64,000 nucleotides of DNA from Paenibacillus xylanilyticus (GTDB lineage Bacteria; Bacillota; Bacilli; Paenibacillales; Paenibacillaceae). The translations under genes were made by a program, and so were the position numbers. Positions 1 to 9,087 of this stretch are shown here, piece after piece. The notes under the pieces are model-generated. The model was not told the origin of the DNA. It made no database searches and saw only the letters and a list, made by a program, of their open reading frames with translations. Numbering within the stretch: the stretch's first letter is position 1; each line of letters opens with the position of its first letter. The DNA is taken from positions 2,119,001 to 2,183,000 of the forward strand of contig NZ_CP044310.1 of assembly GCF_009664365.1 (NCBI RefSeq), read 5' to 3'.

Positions 1-384
1 TTCATCGGCAATATGGAAACACCACGGGAATATATCTATCTGCCTGATGCAGCGGTTATGGTAGTGGAACTGGCAAGCAGGGAGAACACATACAATCAGA
101 ACTGGAACATACCCGGTGCTGGCATTATTGCAGGCAAAGAGATCGTTAGGATTGCACAGCAGGCAGCGGGTGTAACGAAACCAGTCATGGCACTTGGGAA
201 AATAGGACTGTCCCTGATTGGGCTGGGGGTGCCGGTCATGAAGGAAGTCGTTGAGATGTTATACTTAACCAAGGAGCCTCTCGTTTTAAGCAGGCAGAAG
301 TATGAACGCAGTATTGGTCCTGTGCAGGCGACGCCTTTCGCAGAAGGAATTGCTGAAACCATTGCACAGCTTCAGAAAAAGTAA
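1..384 (+). CDS. NAD-dependent epimerase / SDR-family protein (C-terminal fragment)
   Basis: The reading frame is open from the first base, so the gene begins upstream of the window and only about the last 127 residues are present. The visible part (PREYIYLPDAA, then WNIPGAG) resembles the C-terminal substrate-binding half of extended SDR or NmrA-type NAD(P)-dependent epimerases, where the nucleotide-binding GxxGxxG is at the missing N terminus. Assignment therefore rests on weak C-terminal similarity. A terminator hairpin follows 80 bases after the stop. Substrate cannot be inferred. Confidence 0.6.
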   Translation, partial: FIGNMETPREYIYLPDAAVMVVELASRENTYNQNWNIPGAGIIAGKEIVRIAQQAAGVTKPVMALGKIGLSLIGLGVPVMKEVVEMLYLTKEPLVLSRQKYERSIGPVQATPFAEGIAETIAQLQKK

Positions 385-461
385 TTTACTTTTTTTAATA
401 TTTAGTAATTGATTGATCACTAACAAAAGAAATAAATGAATACTGCTTATGAATGACAGAC

Positions 462-492
462 AGATCCGGAAGCATTATCCGGGTCTTTTTTT
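462..492 (+). terminator. Intrinsic terminator after the epimerase fragment
   Basis: An 8-bp stem (AGATCCGG / CCGGGTCT, one G-T pair) is followed by seven T residues. Confidence 0.8.
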
Positions 493-764
493 ATAGTTGT
501 ACGCCTTGGTCATAACGATGACATCCAACTTTCAGAAGCGGACAACATGTATTAGAGGGTGTATTTCGTAACGGTCAACAAGCATGTTAGCTATTTTTAG
601 ATTGGATGACAATAAAGCTTCCGTCATATTCAAAAAAGTAATGGCAACCCATATACTAACGCTAATAAAAGTGTCGTAGATGTAGTGATAGTACTGAAAA
701 ATGAGTTAAATATGACATAAACTTAACGTATGGCTGGAATTAAATCGAAATCGATTAATGTACC
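493..764. other. Non-coding gap before the flavoprotein gene
   Basis: This AT-rich stretch has no convincing coding frame. The only structure seen is an inverted repeat AATCGA-AA-TCGATT at 743-756, about 27 bases before the flavoprotein start, which could be an operator. No clear -35/-10 pair was found. Confidence 0.4.
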
Positions 765-782
765 TTGAAAGGGTTGGGGATC

Positions 783-2210
783 ATGAGCCTAGAAGCTTTG
801 AATCAACGAGTAAAAGAAGATCTCGCATATTTGGCCTATGGCGGTGCAAATTGGGTGCGTTCCACGGAACATGCTGAGGGTCATGTATATGACGTGATTA
901 TTGTAGGAGGAGGACAGAGCGGCCTGGGAGCTGCTTTTGGCCTGCTGCGTGAGCGGATTTCTAACATTTTGGTTATTGACGAAAATAAAGCCGGACTGGA
1001 AGGCCCATGGGAAACATATGCCCGTATGACGACTCTACGTACCCCTAAACATCTGACCTCCATTGATCTGGGTATTCCATCCCTAACCTTTCGTTCCTGG
1101 TGGGAGGCTCAGTTTGGACTGGAAGGCTGGGAAGCGGTGGACAAGATTCCACGCGGAGATTGGATGAATTATTTGCGGTGGTATCGAGACGTGCTGAATC
1201 TGCCTGTAATCAATGAAGTAAAGCTAAAATTGATCGAACCCGCATCTGAGGGGCTTCACCGACTTCATGTGGAGGGTTCCGGTGTCGATGGCGGCACGCT
1301 GCTGGCGCGAAAGGTCGTGCTGGCTACCGGCATACAGGGAGGGGGAGAATGGCACGTACCTCCCATGATTGCAGAACGACTGCCGAGAGAACTGTATGCT
1401 CATACATCTGAGGCTATTGATTTTGAACGGCTGCGCGGCAAAAGAATTGCCGTATTAGGGGGAGGAGCTTCCGCCTTTGATAATGCAAGTTTTGCGCTTG
1501 CTGCAGGAGTTGCTGAAGCACATGTGTTTGTGCGGCGAGCACAACTTCCAAGTGTCAATCCCATACGCCAGATGGAGCAATCCGGGATGATTGAACGTTT
1601 TCATGCATTAGGGGCAGCTGATAAATACGCGGTCATTTCACACTTTTTTCAATATAATCAACCTCCAACCAATGATACCTTCAACCGGGCAGCAGCCTGG
1701 CCGGGTTTTGAACTGCATTTGAATTCACCTTGGCTCGGTGTGGAAGCAAACGAGGATGGAGCCGTAGTGACCACAGCCAAGGGGAAATTTGCTTTTGATT
1801 TTCTGGTGATTAGTACGGGGCTGCTAAGTGATCCTGCATTGCGGCCGGAACTCAAACTGGTGGAAAGTCATATAGCTCGTTGGGCGGATTGTTATGACGC
1901 GCCGGCTGAGCAGCGCAATGAGCTGCTGGATGCACATCCCTTCCTTACTCCCGGATTTGCGATGACGAGCCGAAGTGAAGCAGGCGAGTCACAGCTGCAT
2001 GGGCTGTTTGTCTTCAATTACTCTGCCCTTGCAAGCTGTGGTCTGTCCGCTTCTGCCATCTCGGGTACCAAAAGCGCAGTTCCTAAACTGGTGTCAGCCA
2101 TAGCAGACCAGCTGTTCTTGGATGATCGGGAGACGATCTTACAGCAATTTTTTGATTACGATGAGCGGGAGTTCACAGCATCCTGGGTAAAAAGCAGCGT
2201 TCCCAGCTGA
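783..2210 (+). CDS. FAD/NAD(P)-binding oxidoreductase (flavin monooxygenase-like)
   Basis: A 475-residue protein with two dinucleotide-binding folds: an FAD-type GGGQSGLG near residue 42 and an NAD(P)-type VLGGGASAFDNA near residue 222, separated by a substrate region. This is the arrangement of flavin-containing monooxygenases and related NAD(P)/FAD oxidoreductases. A longer frame opens with TTG at 765, but AAAGGG lies nine bases before the ATG at 783, so that start is preferred. The gene stands alone, with an inverted repeat upstream and a terminator downstream. The substrate is not evident and no fused domain is seen. Confidence 0.8.
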   Translation: MSLEALNQRVKEDLAYLAYGGANWVRSTEHAEGHVYDVIIVGGGQSGLGAAFGLLRERISNILVIDENKAGLEGPWETYARMTTLRTPKHLTSIDLGIPSLTFRSWWEAQFGLEGWEAVDKIPRGDWMNYLRWYRDVLNLPVINEVKLKLIEPASEGLHRLHVEGSGVDGGTLLARKVVLATGIQGGGEWHVPPMIAERLPRELYAHTSEAIDFERLRGKRIAVLGGGASAFDNASFALAAGVAEAHVFVRRAQLPSVNPIRQMEQSGMIERFHALGAADKYAVISHFFQYNQPPTNDTFNRAAAWPGFELHLNSPWLGVEANEDGAVVTTAKGKFAFDFLVISTGLLSDPALRPELKLVESHIARWADCYDAPAEQRNELLDAHPFLTPGFAMTSRSEAGESQLHGLFVFNYSALASCGLSASAISGTKSAVPKLVSAIADQLFLDDRETILQQFFDYDEREFTASWVKSSVPS

Positions 2211-2235
2211 ACCAGCCTTATGCTAGCCACATTAC

Positions 2236-2275
2236 AAACCGTACAGTGAGTTTCTGCTGTGCGGTTTGTTTATTT
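2236..2275 (+). terminator. Intrinsic terminator after the flavoprotein gene
   Basis: An 11-bp stem (AAACCGTACAG / CTGTGCGGTTT, one G-T pair) is followed by a T-rich tail. Confidence 0.8.
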
Positions 2276-2350
2276 TATTGGAGAACTTACACTCTGCATG
2301 GTTTTGTTGTAAAATGTCGAATGGAACATGTAAAGGGCAGGTGTAAGTGG

Positions 2351-2827
2351 ATGAAAGAAATGACCTACGAACAGTTTAGAGCTCATTTGAAGAAAGCTTC
2401 ACGTAAGCGGGGTGTACCCATAATCAAGATTGTTGCGTTTCAGGAGAAATACATGAAGATTGAAGATATTCAGTTCTTCGATGTTGAGCAGAATTATATG
2501 AGCGTACAGGCTTGTAATACACTTTGGATGAACCTGGAGAACAAGTCTTTTCGAAATATGGTATCTCATCCTCTGCAGTTTTATAAGGATATGGAGGATC
2601 TGGGAAGACAATCGTTTGAGAATATGATTAAGGAATTGTATGATACGGCGGTTCCACTCTGGTTGGAATATGACCCCAATGATTATTACACCTCTGAACA
2701 GCTCGCTGAGATTCTGGCTACCGATGAGCAGAAGCTGATTGAACAGCTCGAAATGGGGCGTTTCAAGGGTGCGTTTATAAATGAAGAAGGAAAATGGCTT
2801 AAACCCAAACCGGGAATAAACCAGTAA
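2351..2827 (+). CDS. Conserved hypothetical protein, 158 aa
   Basis: No family is recognised. The frame is open from 2246, but that part overlaps the preceding terminator. AGGTG lies just before the ATG at 2351, giving a protein that begins MKEMTYEQFRAHLKKASRK. It is soluble, with no signal peptide or membrane segment. The C-terminal part (YYTSEQLAEILATDEQKLIEQLEMG) looks like a helix-turn-helix of the kind that selects a next element, followed by a short beta segment, so a DNA-binding role is possible but unproven. It is a single-gene unit bounded by terminators. Confidence 0.6.
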   Translation: MKEMTYEQFRAHLKKASRKRGVPIIKIVAFQEKYMKIEDIQFFDVEQNYMSVQACNTLWMNLENKSFRNMVSHPLQFYKDMEDLGRQSFENMIKELYDTAVPLWLEYDPNDYYTSEQLAEILATDEQKLIEQLEMGRFKGAFINEEGKWLKPKPGINQ

Positions 2828-2838
2828 TGCCTGAGATG

Positions 2839-2873
2839 ATCCTGCATGCGATGAACGACTGCAGGATTTTTTT
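2839..2873 (+). terminator. Intrinsic terminator
   Basis: A perfect 8-bp stem ATCCTGCA / TGCAGGAT is followed by six or more T residues. Confidence 0.85.
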
Positions 2874-3041
2874 GATGTAAATAGGCAATGGATAGACCTG
2901 CTGAGATACAGGAACACAGATATAGGATTTTGGTATTGGATGATTGTGAACGTTTTAGTTAATATTATGGGAGATAATGGAGTGCAAAAGTCGAAAGATG
3001 CAAGTTTCTGAAGGTTTATAAATTATTTTGAACGAAAATGA

Positions 3042-3069
3042 TTGTTTTTTGCGGAATTTATGTTACTAT
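3042..3069 (+). promoter_or_regulatory. Probable fru operon promoter
   Basis: TTGTTT and TACTAT are separated by 16 bases just upstream of fruR. The adjoining TGAACGAAAATGATTG has the look of a DeoR-family operator, but that is inference. Confidence 0.5.
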
Positions 3070-3091
3070 AGAAGCAGTTGGAGGAATGAAG

Positions 3092-3838
3092 ATGCTGACT
3101 GAAGAACGATATGCTGCAATTATAGAGCGCTTACATCAACAAGGGATAGTAAAATTACAGGAACTTGTCGACGTGCTTGGTGCTTCCGAATCAACGATAA
3201 GACGCGATTTAATTGACTTGGAGAGCCGTCAGATGCTGAAACGCATTCATGGCGGGGCAGCACTGATGAACGAAAAGACGCTCGAGCCAGGCATAGAAGA
3301 GAAAACATCCAAAAACATTCAACAAAAAGTGACGATTGCTCGTTTGGCTGCACAGGAGATCGAAAATGGCGATTGTATCTATCTGGATGCAGGTACGACG
3401 ACGCTGGCCATGATTCCCTATATTGAAGCCAAGGACGTAACCGTGGTGACCAACGGTCTATCCCATGTGGAAGCGCTCGTTAGCAAGCGGATTCGAAGTT
3501 ATTTGCTTGGTGGCATGATGAAAATCCATACCAAAGCCGTCATCGGAAGTATAGCATTACAAAATATGGACAACTTCCGTTTTGATAAATGTTTTCTTGG
3601 AACCAACGGTGTGGATCCCGAGATGGGGTATACGACTCCTGACCCGGAGGAAGCCTTGATTAAGAGAAGGGCGCATCAATTGTCCGGGAAATCTTACGTG
3701 CTGGCAGATTCCAGCAAGATCGGTGAAATTACGTTTGCCAAGTTGTTTGAGCTGGAGGAGGCAGATCTGATTACCGAGCAGATGCCAGAGCACTGGCGAG
3801 CCGTAATAGAGCAGAAAACTAAAATAATTGAGGGATAA
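3092..3838 (+). CDS. fruR: DeoR-family transcriptional regulator of fructose operon
   Basis: A 248-residue DeoR/GlpR-type regulator. The N-terminal winged helix (TEERYAAIIERL, then SESTIRRDLIDLE) is followed by the sugar-phosphate-sensing domain with the DAGTTT and TNG motifs typical of the family. GGAGG sits eight bases before the ATG at 3092; earlier in-frame ATGs are too close to it. It is the first gene of fruR-fruK-fruA, two bases before fruK. In this arrangement FruR normally represses its own operon and is relieved by fructose 1-phosphate. The role is inferred from family and position. Confidence 0.9.
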   Translation: MLTEERYAAIIERLHQQGIVKLQELVDVLGASESTIRRDLIDLESRQMLKRIHGGAALMNEKTLEPGIEEKTSKNIQQKVTIARLAAQEIENGDCIYLDAGTTTLAMIPYIEAKDVTVVTNGLSHVEALVSKRIRSYLLGGMMKIHTKAVIGSIALQNMDNFRFDKCFLGTNGVDPEMGYTTPDPEEALIKRRAHQLSGKSYVLADSSKIGEITFAKLFELEEADLITEQMPEHWRAVIEQKTKIIEG

Positions 3839-3840
3839 CA

Positions 3841-4752
3841 ATGATATATACGATAACACTTAATCCTTCCATTGATTACATCGTGGAAGTGGATGACCTG
3901 AAGCTCGGCGGATTGAATCGCATGAATCGGGATTTGAAGCTTCCAGGTGGTAAAGGCATCAATGTATCACGTGTGCTGAATCAGCTGGGAGCAGGTAACA
4001 CCGCGATTGGATTCCTTGGCGGATTCACAGGTCGTTTCATTAATGACAAGCTGCAGGAAGATCAGATACAGACTGATTTTGTGACCATAGCGGATGATAC
4101 GCGGATCAATATCAAGTTGAAGCATGGAGACGAGACAGAGATTAACGGTCTTGGCCCAGCCATTCGCGAAGAAGAAGCAGCACAACTGCTGCAGAAACTA
4201 TCCTCGCTGCAAAAGGGAGATATCGTCGTTCTATCGGGTAGCATTCCGCCATCTCTGGGAACTGATTTTTATGATCGTCTCATTCAGGTCTGCAAGCAGA
4301 CGGGTGCAGAGTTCGTCATTGATACCACTGGCCCAGCGTTAATGGAAGCTCTTGTGCATAAGCCATTGCTGGTGAAGCCGAATCATCACGAGCTCGCTGA
4401 ACTTTTCGGGGTTACTATCGAAACTCGGGAAGAGCTGGTCTTGTACGGTCGCAAGCTTCTGGAAGCAGGGGCCAAGCAAGTATTAATCTCCATGGCTGGA
4501 GATGGAGCCCTGTTGATTACGGGATCGGATGTGTACCACGCAAGTGTGCCAAAAGGCAAGGTGAAAAATTCGGTTGGGGCTGGAGATTCCATGATCGGAG
4601 GATTCGTAGGCACTTATGTATTACATGGTGACATCCTTGAAGCCTTCCGTACAGGAGTCGCTTCCGGAAGTGCAACGGCTTTCTCGGATGATCTTGCTAC
4701 ACGTGAATTCATTGAACAGCTTCGAGGCGAGGTTACCATCACCAAATTGTAA
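3841..4752 (+). CDS. fruK: 1-phosphofructokinase
   Basis: A 303-residue PfkB-family sugar kinase that phosphorylates fructose 1-phosphate to fructose 1,6-bisphosphate. It has the first PfkB signature (GGKGINVSRVL, from about residue 36) and the second signature with the catalytic aspartate (VGAGDSMIGGF, about residue 244). Length is normal. It starts two bases after fruR and lies upstream of the fructose PTS permease, so it acts on the product of that transporter. Tagatose-6-phosphate kinase is the alternative family member, but the neighbours favour 1-phosphofructokinase. Confidence 0.95.
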   Translation: MIYTITLNPSIDYIVEVDDLKLGGLNRMNRDLKLPGGKGINVSRVLNQLGAGNTAIGFLGGFTGRFINDKLQEDQIQTDFVTIADDTRINIKLKHGDETEINGLGPAIREEEAAQLLQKLSSLQKGDIVVLSGSIPPSLGTDFYDRLIQVCKQTGAEFVIDTTGPALMEALVHKPLLVKPNHHELAELFGVTIETREELVLYGRKLLEAGAKQVLISMAGDGALLITGSDVYHASVPKGKVKNSVGAGDSMIGGFVGTYVLHGDILEAFRTGVASGSATAFSDDLATREFIEQLRGEVTITKL

Positions 4753-4790
4753 ATCATTATTTCAGAGGCAAGCTAATTGTAATTTATAAA

Positions 4791-4815
4791 GTCGGCCTGA
4801 CAAGCTCAGGCCGAC
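4791..4815 (+). promoter_or_regulatory. Perfect intercistronic hairpin between fruK and fruA
   Basis: A 10-bp perfect stem (GTCGGCCTGA / TCAGGCCGAC) with a five-base loop CAAGC, not followed by a T-run. It ends eight bases before the AAGGGGAG ribosome site of fruA. It is therefore more likely an RNA-processing, stability or partial-attenuation element than a simple terminator. Confidence 0.7.
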
Positions 4816-4838
4816 TGAACTCAAGGGGAGTGTAACAG

Positions 4839-6806
4839 ATGAGAATAACAGACCTGATGATCCAGGAAACGATGATCATGGACCTGCAAGCCACAACCAA
4901 AGATGAAGCAATTGATGAACTCATTGCAAGTCTGAACAAAAGTGGACGCATTAATGATCCAGTTCTGTTTAAGGAAATGATCTATAAAAGGGAAGCGGAG
5001 TCCAGCACAGGAATTGGCGGCGGTATTGCCATGCCCCATGCGAAGACATCTGCAGTGAACGAACCAACCGTAGTATTTGCAAAAAGCAAAAATGGATTGG
5101 ATTTTGCAGCGCTTGATGATGAGCCGGCTCATATCTTTTTCATGATTGCTGCTCCTGAAGGTGCAGGTAATACTCATCTTCGCACACTCGCTGCTCTTTC
5201 CAGGCTGCTGATTGATAGCGATTTCATTGCTCAGCTGATGAGTGCGGATACGCCTGCAGAAGTAAGTGCATTATTTGATGCGAAGCAGGAGGAAGCAGCG
5301 GAGAAAGAAGCTGCCAAGGAGAAAGCGAAAGCCGAAAAGGCTGCAAAAGCCGCAAGCGAAGCAGGTGCTGCACCGCAGCAAACTCCTGGCACCATTGTAG
5401 GTAATGAGAATTCCGAAGATTTCGTCGTAGCTGTTACAGCATGTCCAACGGGAATTGCACATACCTTCATGGCTGAGGATGCACTCAAGAAAAAAGCTCA
5501 GGAAATGGGCATTAATATCCGCGTAGAAACTAATGGCTCCGAGGGAGCGCAGAACGTTTTGACCGCAGATGAGATTGCTCGTGCCAAAGGGGTTATCATC
5601 GCGGCAGATAAAAATGTGGAGATGGCCCGGTTTAACGGCAAGCCGGTACTGCAAAGACCGGTAAGCGACGGAATTCGTAAGTCTGAAGAGCTCATTCGCA
5701 AAGCGGTGAATGGAGATGCTCCGATCTATCGCAGCGAAGGCGGCGGCAATGTGAAGGAAGACGGAGCGAGTGCGAACAAAATGAGCGTAGGCAGCAAGAT
5801 CTACAAGGATCTGATGAACGGGATTTCACACATGCTTCCGTTTGTCGTGGGTGGAGGAATCCTCCTTGCGATTTCGTTCCTGATCGAACAGCTTGCGGGC
5901 GAGGATAATCCTCTCTTCCAGCTGCTGCAGACGATTGGCGGCGGAACGGGTGCATTCCACTTCCTCATCCCGGTACTGGCCGGATTTATCGCAATGAGTA
6001 TTGGTGACCGTCCAGCCCTGATGCCTGGTATGGTTGGTGGATTGATGGCCGTGAACTCCAATGCCGGTTTCCTTGGCGGACTTGCAGCCGGTTTCCTTGC
6101 TGGTTATGTTGTTATCGGTTTGCGTAAGCTGCTCAGAGGCTTGCCAAAAGCCATTGATGGTCTGAAACCCATTTTGCTGTATCCTGTACTCGGACTGCTC
6201 ATTGTTGGTGCAATCAGTTATTATGTCTTCGATCCGATCTTTGGCTCGCTTAACACGTGGCTTGTAGATGCACTTGGAAATCTCGGAACAGGAAATGCGG
6301 TATTGCTTGGATTGCTGCTTGGCGGCATGATGTCCATTGATATGGGTGGACCGTTCAACAAAGCAGCTTATACATTTGCCATTGGTGTATTCACATCAAG
6401 CGGCAACACGGATGGAGCCTGGATGGCTGCCGTAATGGCAGGCGGGATGGTGCCACCTCTGGCCATCGCTCTGGCTTCCACGTTCTTTAAGTCCAAATTC
6501 ACGGAACAAGAACGCAAATCCGGCTTAACGAACTATGTACTCGGATTGTCCTTCATTACTGAAGGTGCCATTCCATTCGCTGCGGCAGACCCGCTGCGTG
6601 TACTGACATCCTGTATCATTGGTTCGGCCGTTGCAGGCGGACTGACACAACTCTGGAGCATTAACGTACCGGCTCCGCACGGAGGAATTTTCGTAGCAGC
6701 ACTGGCTAACCATGCTCTGTTGTTCCTGCTCGCCGTTGCGATTGGTGCAGTAATCTCGGGTCTGATATTGGGATTGTGGAAAAAGTCACCCACGGTTGTA
6801 AAATAA
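4839..6806 (+). CDS. fruA: PTS fructose transporter, fused EIIABC
   Basis: A 655-residue fused phosphotransferase permease that imports fructose as fructose 1-phosphate. EIIA is at residues 1-145 with the phosphorylated histidine in AMPHAKT near 67. An Ala/Lys/Glu-rich linker spans about 145-185. EIIB begins near 190, with its active cysteine in TACPTGIAHT near 201. The membrane EIIC domain runs from about 320 to the end with many hydrophobic segments (for example DMGGPFNKAAY and PAPHGGIF). The A-B-C order is usual for Gram-positive FruA. AAGGGGAG precedes the ATG. It is the last gene of the fru operon. Confidence 0.95.
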   Translation: MRITDLMIQETMIMDLQATTKDEAIDELIASLNKSGRINDPVLFKEMIYKREAESSTGIGGGIAMPHAKTSAVNEPTVVFAKSKNGLDFAALDDEPAHIFFMIAAPEGAGNTHLRTLAALSRLLIDSDFIAQLMSADTPAEVSALFDAKQEEAAEKEAAKEKAKAEKAAKAASEAGAAPQQTPGTIVGNENSEDFVVAVTACPTGIAHTFMAEDALKKKAQEMGINIRVETNGSEGAQNVLTADEIARAKGVIIAADKNVEMARFNGKPVLQRPVSDGIRKSEELIRKAVNGDAPIYRSEGGGNVKEDGASANKMSVGSKIYKDLMNGISHMLPFVVGGGILLAISFLIEQLAGEDNPLFQLLQTIGGGTGAFHFLIPVLAGFIAMSIGDRPALMPGMVGGLMAVNSNAGFLGGLAAGFLAGYVVIGLRKLLRGLPKAIDGLKPILLYPVLGLLIVGAISYYVFDPIFGSLNTWLVDALGNLGTGNAVLLGLLLGGMMSIDMGGPFNKAAYTFAIGVFTSSGNTDGAWMAAVMAGGMVPPLAIALASTFFKSKFTEQERKSGLTNYVLGLSFITEGAIPFAAADPLRVLTSCIIGSAVAGGLTQLWSINVPAPHGGIFVAALANHALLFLLAVAIGAVISGLILGLWKKSPTVVK

Positions 6807-6833
6807 GCAGTGTTCTCATGTAACAATATTAAG

Positions 6834-6876
6834 GCATTTCCTGAGTGGCTTCATTCAGGGAATGCTTTTTATTTTC
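6834..6876 (+). terminator. fru operon terminator
   Basis: An 11-bp stem (GCATTTCCTGA / TCAGGGAATGC, with one G-T pair) is followed by TTTTTATTTT. Confidence 0.9.
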
Positions 6877-6967
6877 GCTTGGCCCTGATCTGTGCTAAAA
6901 TAGTTACAATAATTTAACTTTTGAAACGATGTTTCATCTATTGGAACATTAGCTAGGAGGAAGCAGT

Positions 6968-7753
6968 ATGACTCATGACGGAATGAAAGGAAAAGTGCAG
7001 CAGCAATTCGGCAAAAATGCCGAGAAGTATGTGACCAGTCCCCTGCATGCCAAAGGCAAGGATTTGGATGTGCTCGTGGCTTCATCTGGGGCAAGTCCTG
7101 ATATGCATGTACTTGATATAGCAACGGGAGGAGGGCACGTTGCGTGTGCACTGGCCCCTCTTGTTAAGCAGGTAACGGCTTTGGATTTGACAGAGGAGAT
7201 GCTCCAGGTAGCTGAACGCTTTATTAGGGAGAGCGGTCATCAGAACGTGAATTTGGTACCGGGAGATGCGGAGCATTTACCCTTCGAAGATGATGTCTTC
7301 GATATCGTCACCTGCCGGATCGCTGCGCACCATTTTCCCGATGTTTTTTCTTTTCTAACGGAGGCGTTCCGGGTAACGAAACCAGGCGGAAGACTGCTGC
7401 TGATAGATAACGTGGCACCAGAGCGTGATGAATATGATCAATTCTACAATGAAGTTGAGAAGCGCCGCGATCCCAGTCATGTTCGTGCGTGGCGCAAGTC
7501 GGAGTGGATTCGAATGATGGAAGTGGCGGAATATCGCGTGGAAGCGATGGTTTCCTTTGAGAAAACCTTCCTCTTTGAAGATTGGTGCAAGCGTGCCGGA
7601 CTGCCGGAAGCAGATGGACGGGAACTTGAAGCAAGCATGCTCTGTGCACCTTCGGTCATTAAAAAGTTCTTCCGGTTTGAAGAGGCAGTACCGAATAAGC
7701 TGTTAAGCTTCGGGGGAGAGAGTGTACTCATTCAGGCCTCAAAAGCGAGATAG
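6968..7753 (+). CDS. Class I SAM-dependent methyltransferase (UbiE-like)
   Basis: A 261-residue soluble methyltransferase. Motif I (VLDIATGGGH, near residue 49) binds S-adenosylmethionine. It is followed by an acidic motif II (TALDLTEEML), a GDAEHLPF motif and the post-motif FLTEAFRVTKPGGRLL typical of the UbiE/Methyltransf_11 group. AGGAGG-type Shine-Dalgarno sequence lies before the ATG. It is monocistronic. The acceptor is not evident; menaquinone methylation (MenG) is unlikely because there is no menaquinone context and the fit to MenG is only general. Confidence 0.85.
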   Translation: MTHDGMKGKVQQQFGKNAEKYVTSPLHAKGKDLDVLVASSGASPDMHVLDIATGGGHVACALAPLVKQVTALDLTEEMLQVAERFIRESGHQNVNLVPGDAEHLPFEDDVFDIVTCRIAAHHFPDVFSFLTEAFRVTKPGGRLLLIDNVAPERDEYDQFYNEVEKRRDPSHVRAWRKSEWIRMMEVAEYRVEAMVSFEKTFLFEDWCKRAGLPEADGRELEASMLCAPSVIKKFFRFEEAVPNKLLSFGGESVLIQASKAR

Positions 7754-7807
7754 TTCAATAGATTCAACAAGTAACTATTTTCATCCAGTATGGCATAAGA
7801 ATAAACA

Positions 7808-7852
7808 ACACAAAAGGCAGATGACCTGTACAAGGGCATCTGCCTTATTATT
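7808..7852. terminator. Bidirectional terminator between convergent genes
   Basis: A 10-bp perfect stem AAGGCAGATG / CATCTGCCTT (7814-7846) with flanking A and T tracts serves the plus-strand methyltransferase and the minus-strand alcohol dehydrogenase. Confidence 0.8.
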
Positions 7853-7869
7853 GTGCTCATTCTCCTACA

Positions 7870-9012
7870 TTAAGGTTTCAGCACAACTTTGGTACATTCG
7901 TCTTCATGATCGTTGAAGATTCGATACGCCTCACTGGCATTTTCCAGCGCAATGCGATGGGAAACAATCTCGGTCGGATCGAATTCACCTGCTGTAATCT
8001 TGCGGAACAATTCCGGCATATAGTGGATGACAGGAGCCTGTCCCATTTTAAGATTGATGTTGCGTTCAAACATACTGCCCAGTGGGAACATGTTGTAGGA
8101 CGAACCGTACACACCTGTAAGCTGGAATGTACCGAATTTGCGTACGGCTTTCATGCCAATTTCAATGGCACTCAGGGCACCGCCGTGAAGCTTCAGCTTC
8201 TGTCCGATTTCCTCCAAAGTGGATTTTTTACCGTCCATGCCGACACAGTCGATGACCACGTCGGTACCGCCACCTGTAATCTCGCGGATATGTGCGCCCA
8301 TATCATCATAATTCTCGAAATTGAAGGTTTCCACGTCATTCATGCGCTTGGCTTTGTCGAGGCGATATGGAAGGCGGTCAACAGCGATAACCCGCTTCGC
8401 GCCTTTCATCCAGGCAAACTTCTGGGTCATCAAGCCAATGGGCCCACTGCCGAGTACGGTTACCGTATCTCCAGGTTTAACGCCGGCATTTTCGACACTC
8501 CAGTACGCGGTAGGAAGAACATCGGATAGAAACAGCAAGGCTTCGTCTTCCAATTCACAGGATTCCGGAATCACAAACGGCATGAAATTACCGTAAGGCA
8601 CACGCAGGAATTCCGCCTGACCACCAGGGTGATTGCCATACCGTTCCGTAAATCCGAAATAACCACCGGTATGAATATCCGGGTTGCCGTTGGAATTGTC
8701 ACATTGGCTTTCCATGTCGTGGCTGCAATAGAAGCATTCGCCACAAGAAATGTTAAAAGGCAGGACCACACGGTCCCCCTTTTTTACGCGTGTCACTTCA
8801 GGACCGACTTCCTCCACGATCCCCATCGGTTCATGACCGATGACATAATCCTTTTCAGCGGGTAATGCTCCCTGATAAATATGAAGATCTGATCCACATA
8901 TGGCTGTAGAAGTAATACGAACGATAATGTCATCCTTTTGTTGCAGTCTTGGATCTTCAACCTGCTTTACCTGAATATCCTTGGTCCCTTGAAAAGTAAC
9001 GGCTCTCATCAT
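7870..9012 (-). CDS. Zinc-dependent alcohol / formaldehyde dehydrogenase-like protein
   Basis: A medium-chain dehydrogenase of about 380 residues. Catalytic-zinc residues are in CGSDLH (Cys39) and GHEP. The structural zinc loop shows four cysteines (CGECFYC then C eight residues later). The NAD-binding VLGSGPIGLM follows. Residues GGQAEFLRVPY resemble the glutathione-independent formaldehyde dehydrogenase-like subgroup. Three ATGs follow AGGAGG in succession; the second (9012) or third (9009) has the better spacing. It follows the oxalate decarboxylase gene on the same strand by about 75 bases, so co-transcription is likely. The true substrate is unknown. Confidence 0.88.
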   Translation of the reverse strand: MMRAVTFQGTKDIQVKQVEDPRLQQKDDIIVRITSTAICGSDLHIYQGALPAEKDYVIGHEPMGIVEEVGPEVTRVKKGDRVVLPFNISCGECFYCSHDMESQCDNSNGNPDIHTGGYFGFTERYGNHPGGQAEFLRVPYGNFMPFVIPESCELEDEALLFLSDVLPTAYWSVENAGVKPGDTVTVLGSGPIGLMTQKFAWMKGAKRVIAVDRLPYRLDKAKRMNDVETFNFENYDDMGAHIREITGGGTDVVIDCVGMDGKKSTLEEIGQKLKLHGGALSAIEIGMKAVRKFGTFQLTGVYGSSYNMFPLGSMFERNINLKMGQAPVIHYMPELFRKITAGEFDPTEIVSHRIALENASEAYRIFNDHEDECTKVVLKP

Positions 9013-9087
9013 CATATTCCTCCTATCGTATAGTAGTTCTCTGAGAATTACCCCGTTTGGGACCATTTGATAGAGGTACATATGAAA

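Noticed and set aside
765-782. TTG start for the flavoprotein
   Set aside because: The AAAGGG lies inside the added codons and is well placed only for the ATG at 783.
7906-8529. 207-residue plus-strand frame opposite the alcohol dehydrogenase
   Set aside because: It is antisense to a well-supported enzyme gene, lacks a ribosome site, and has no recognisable motifs.
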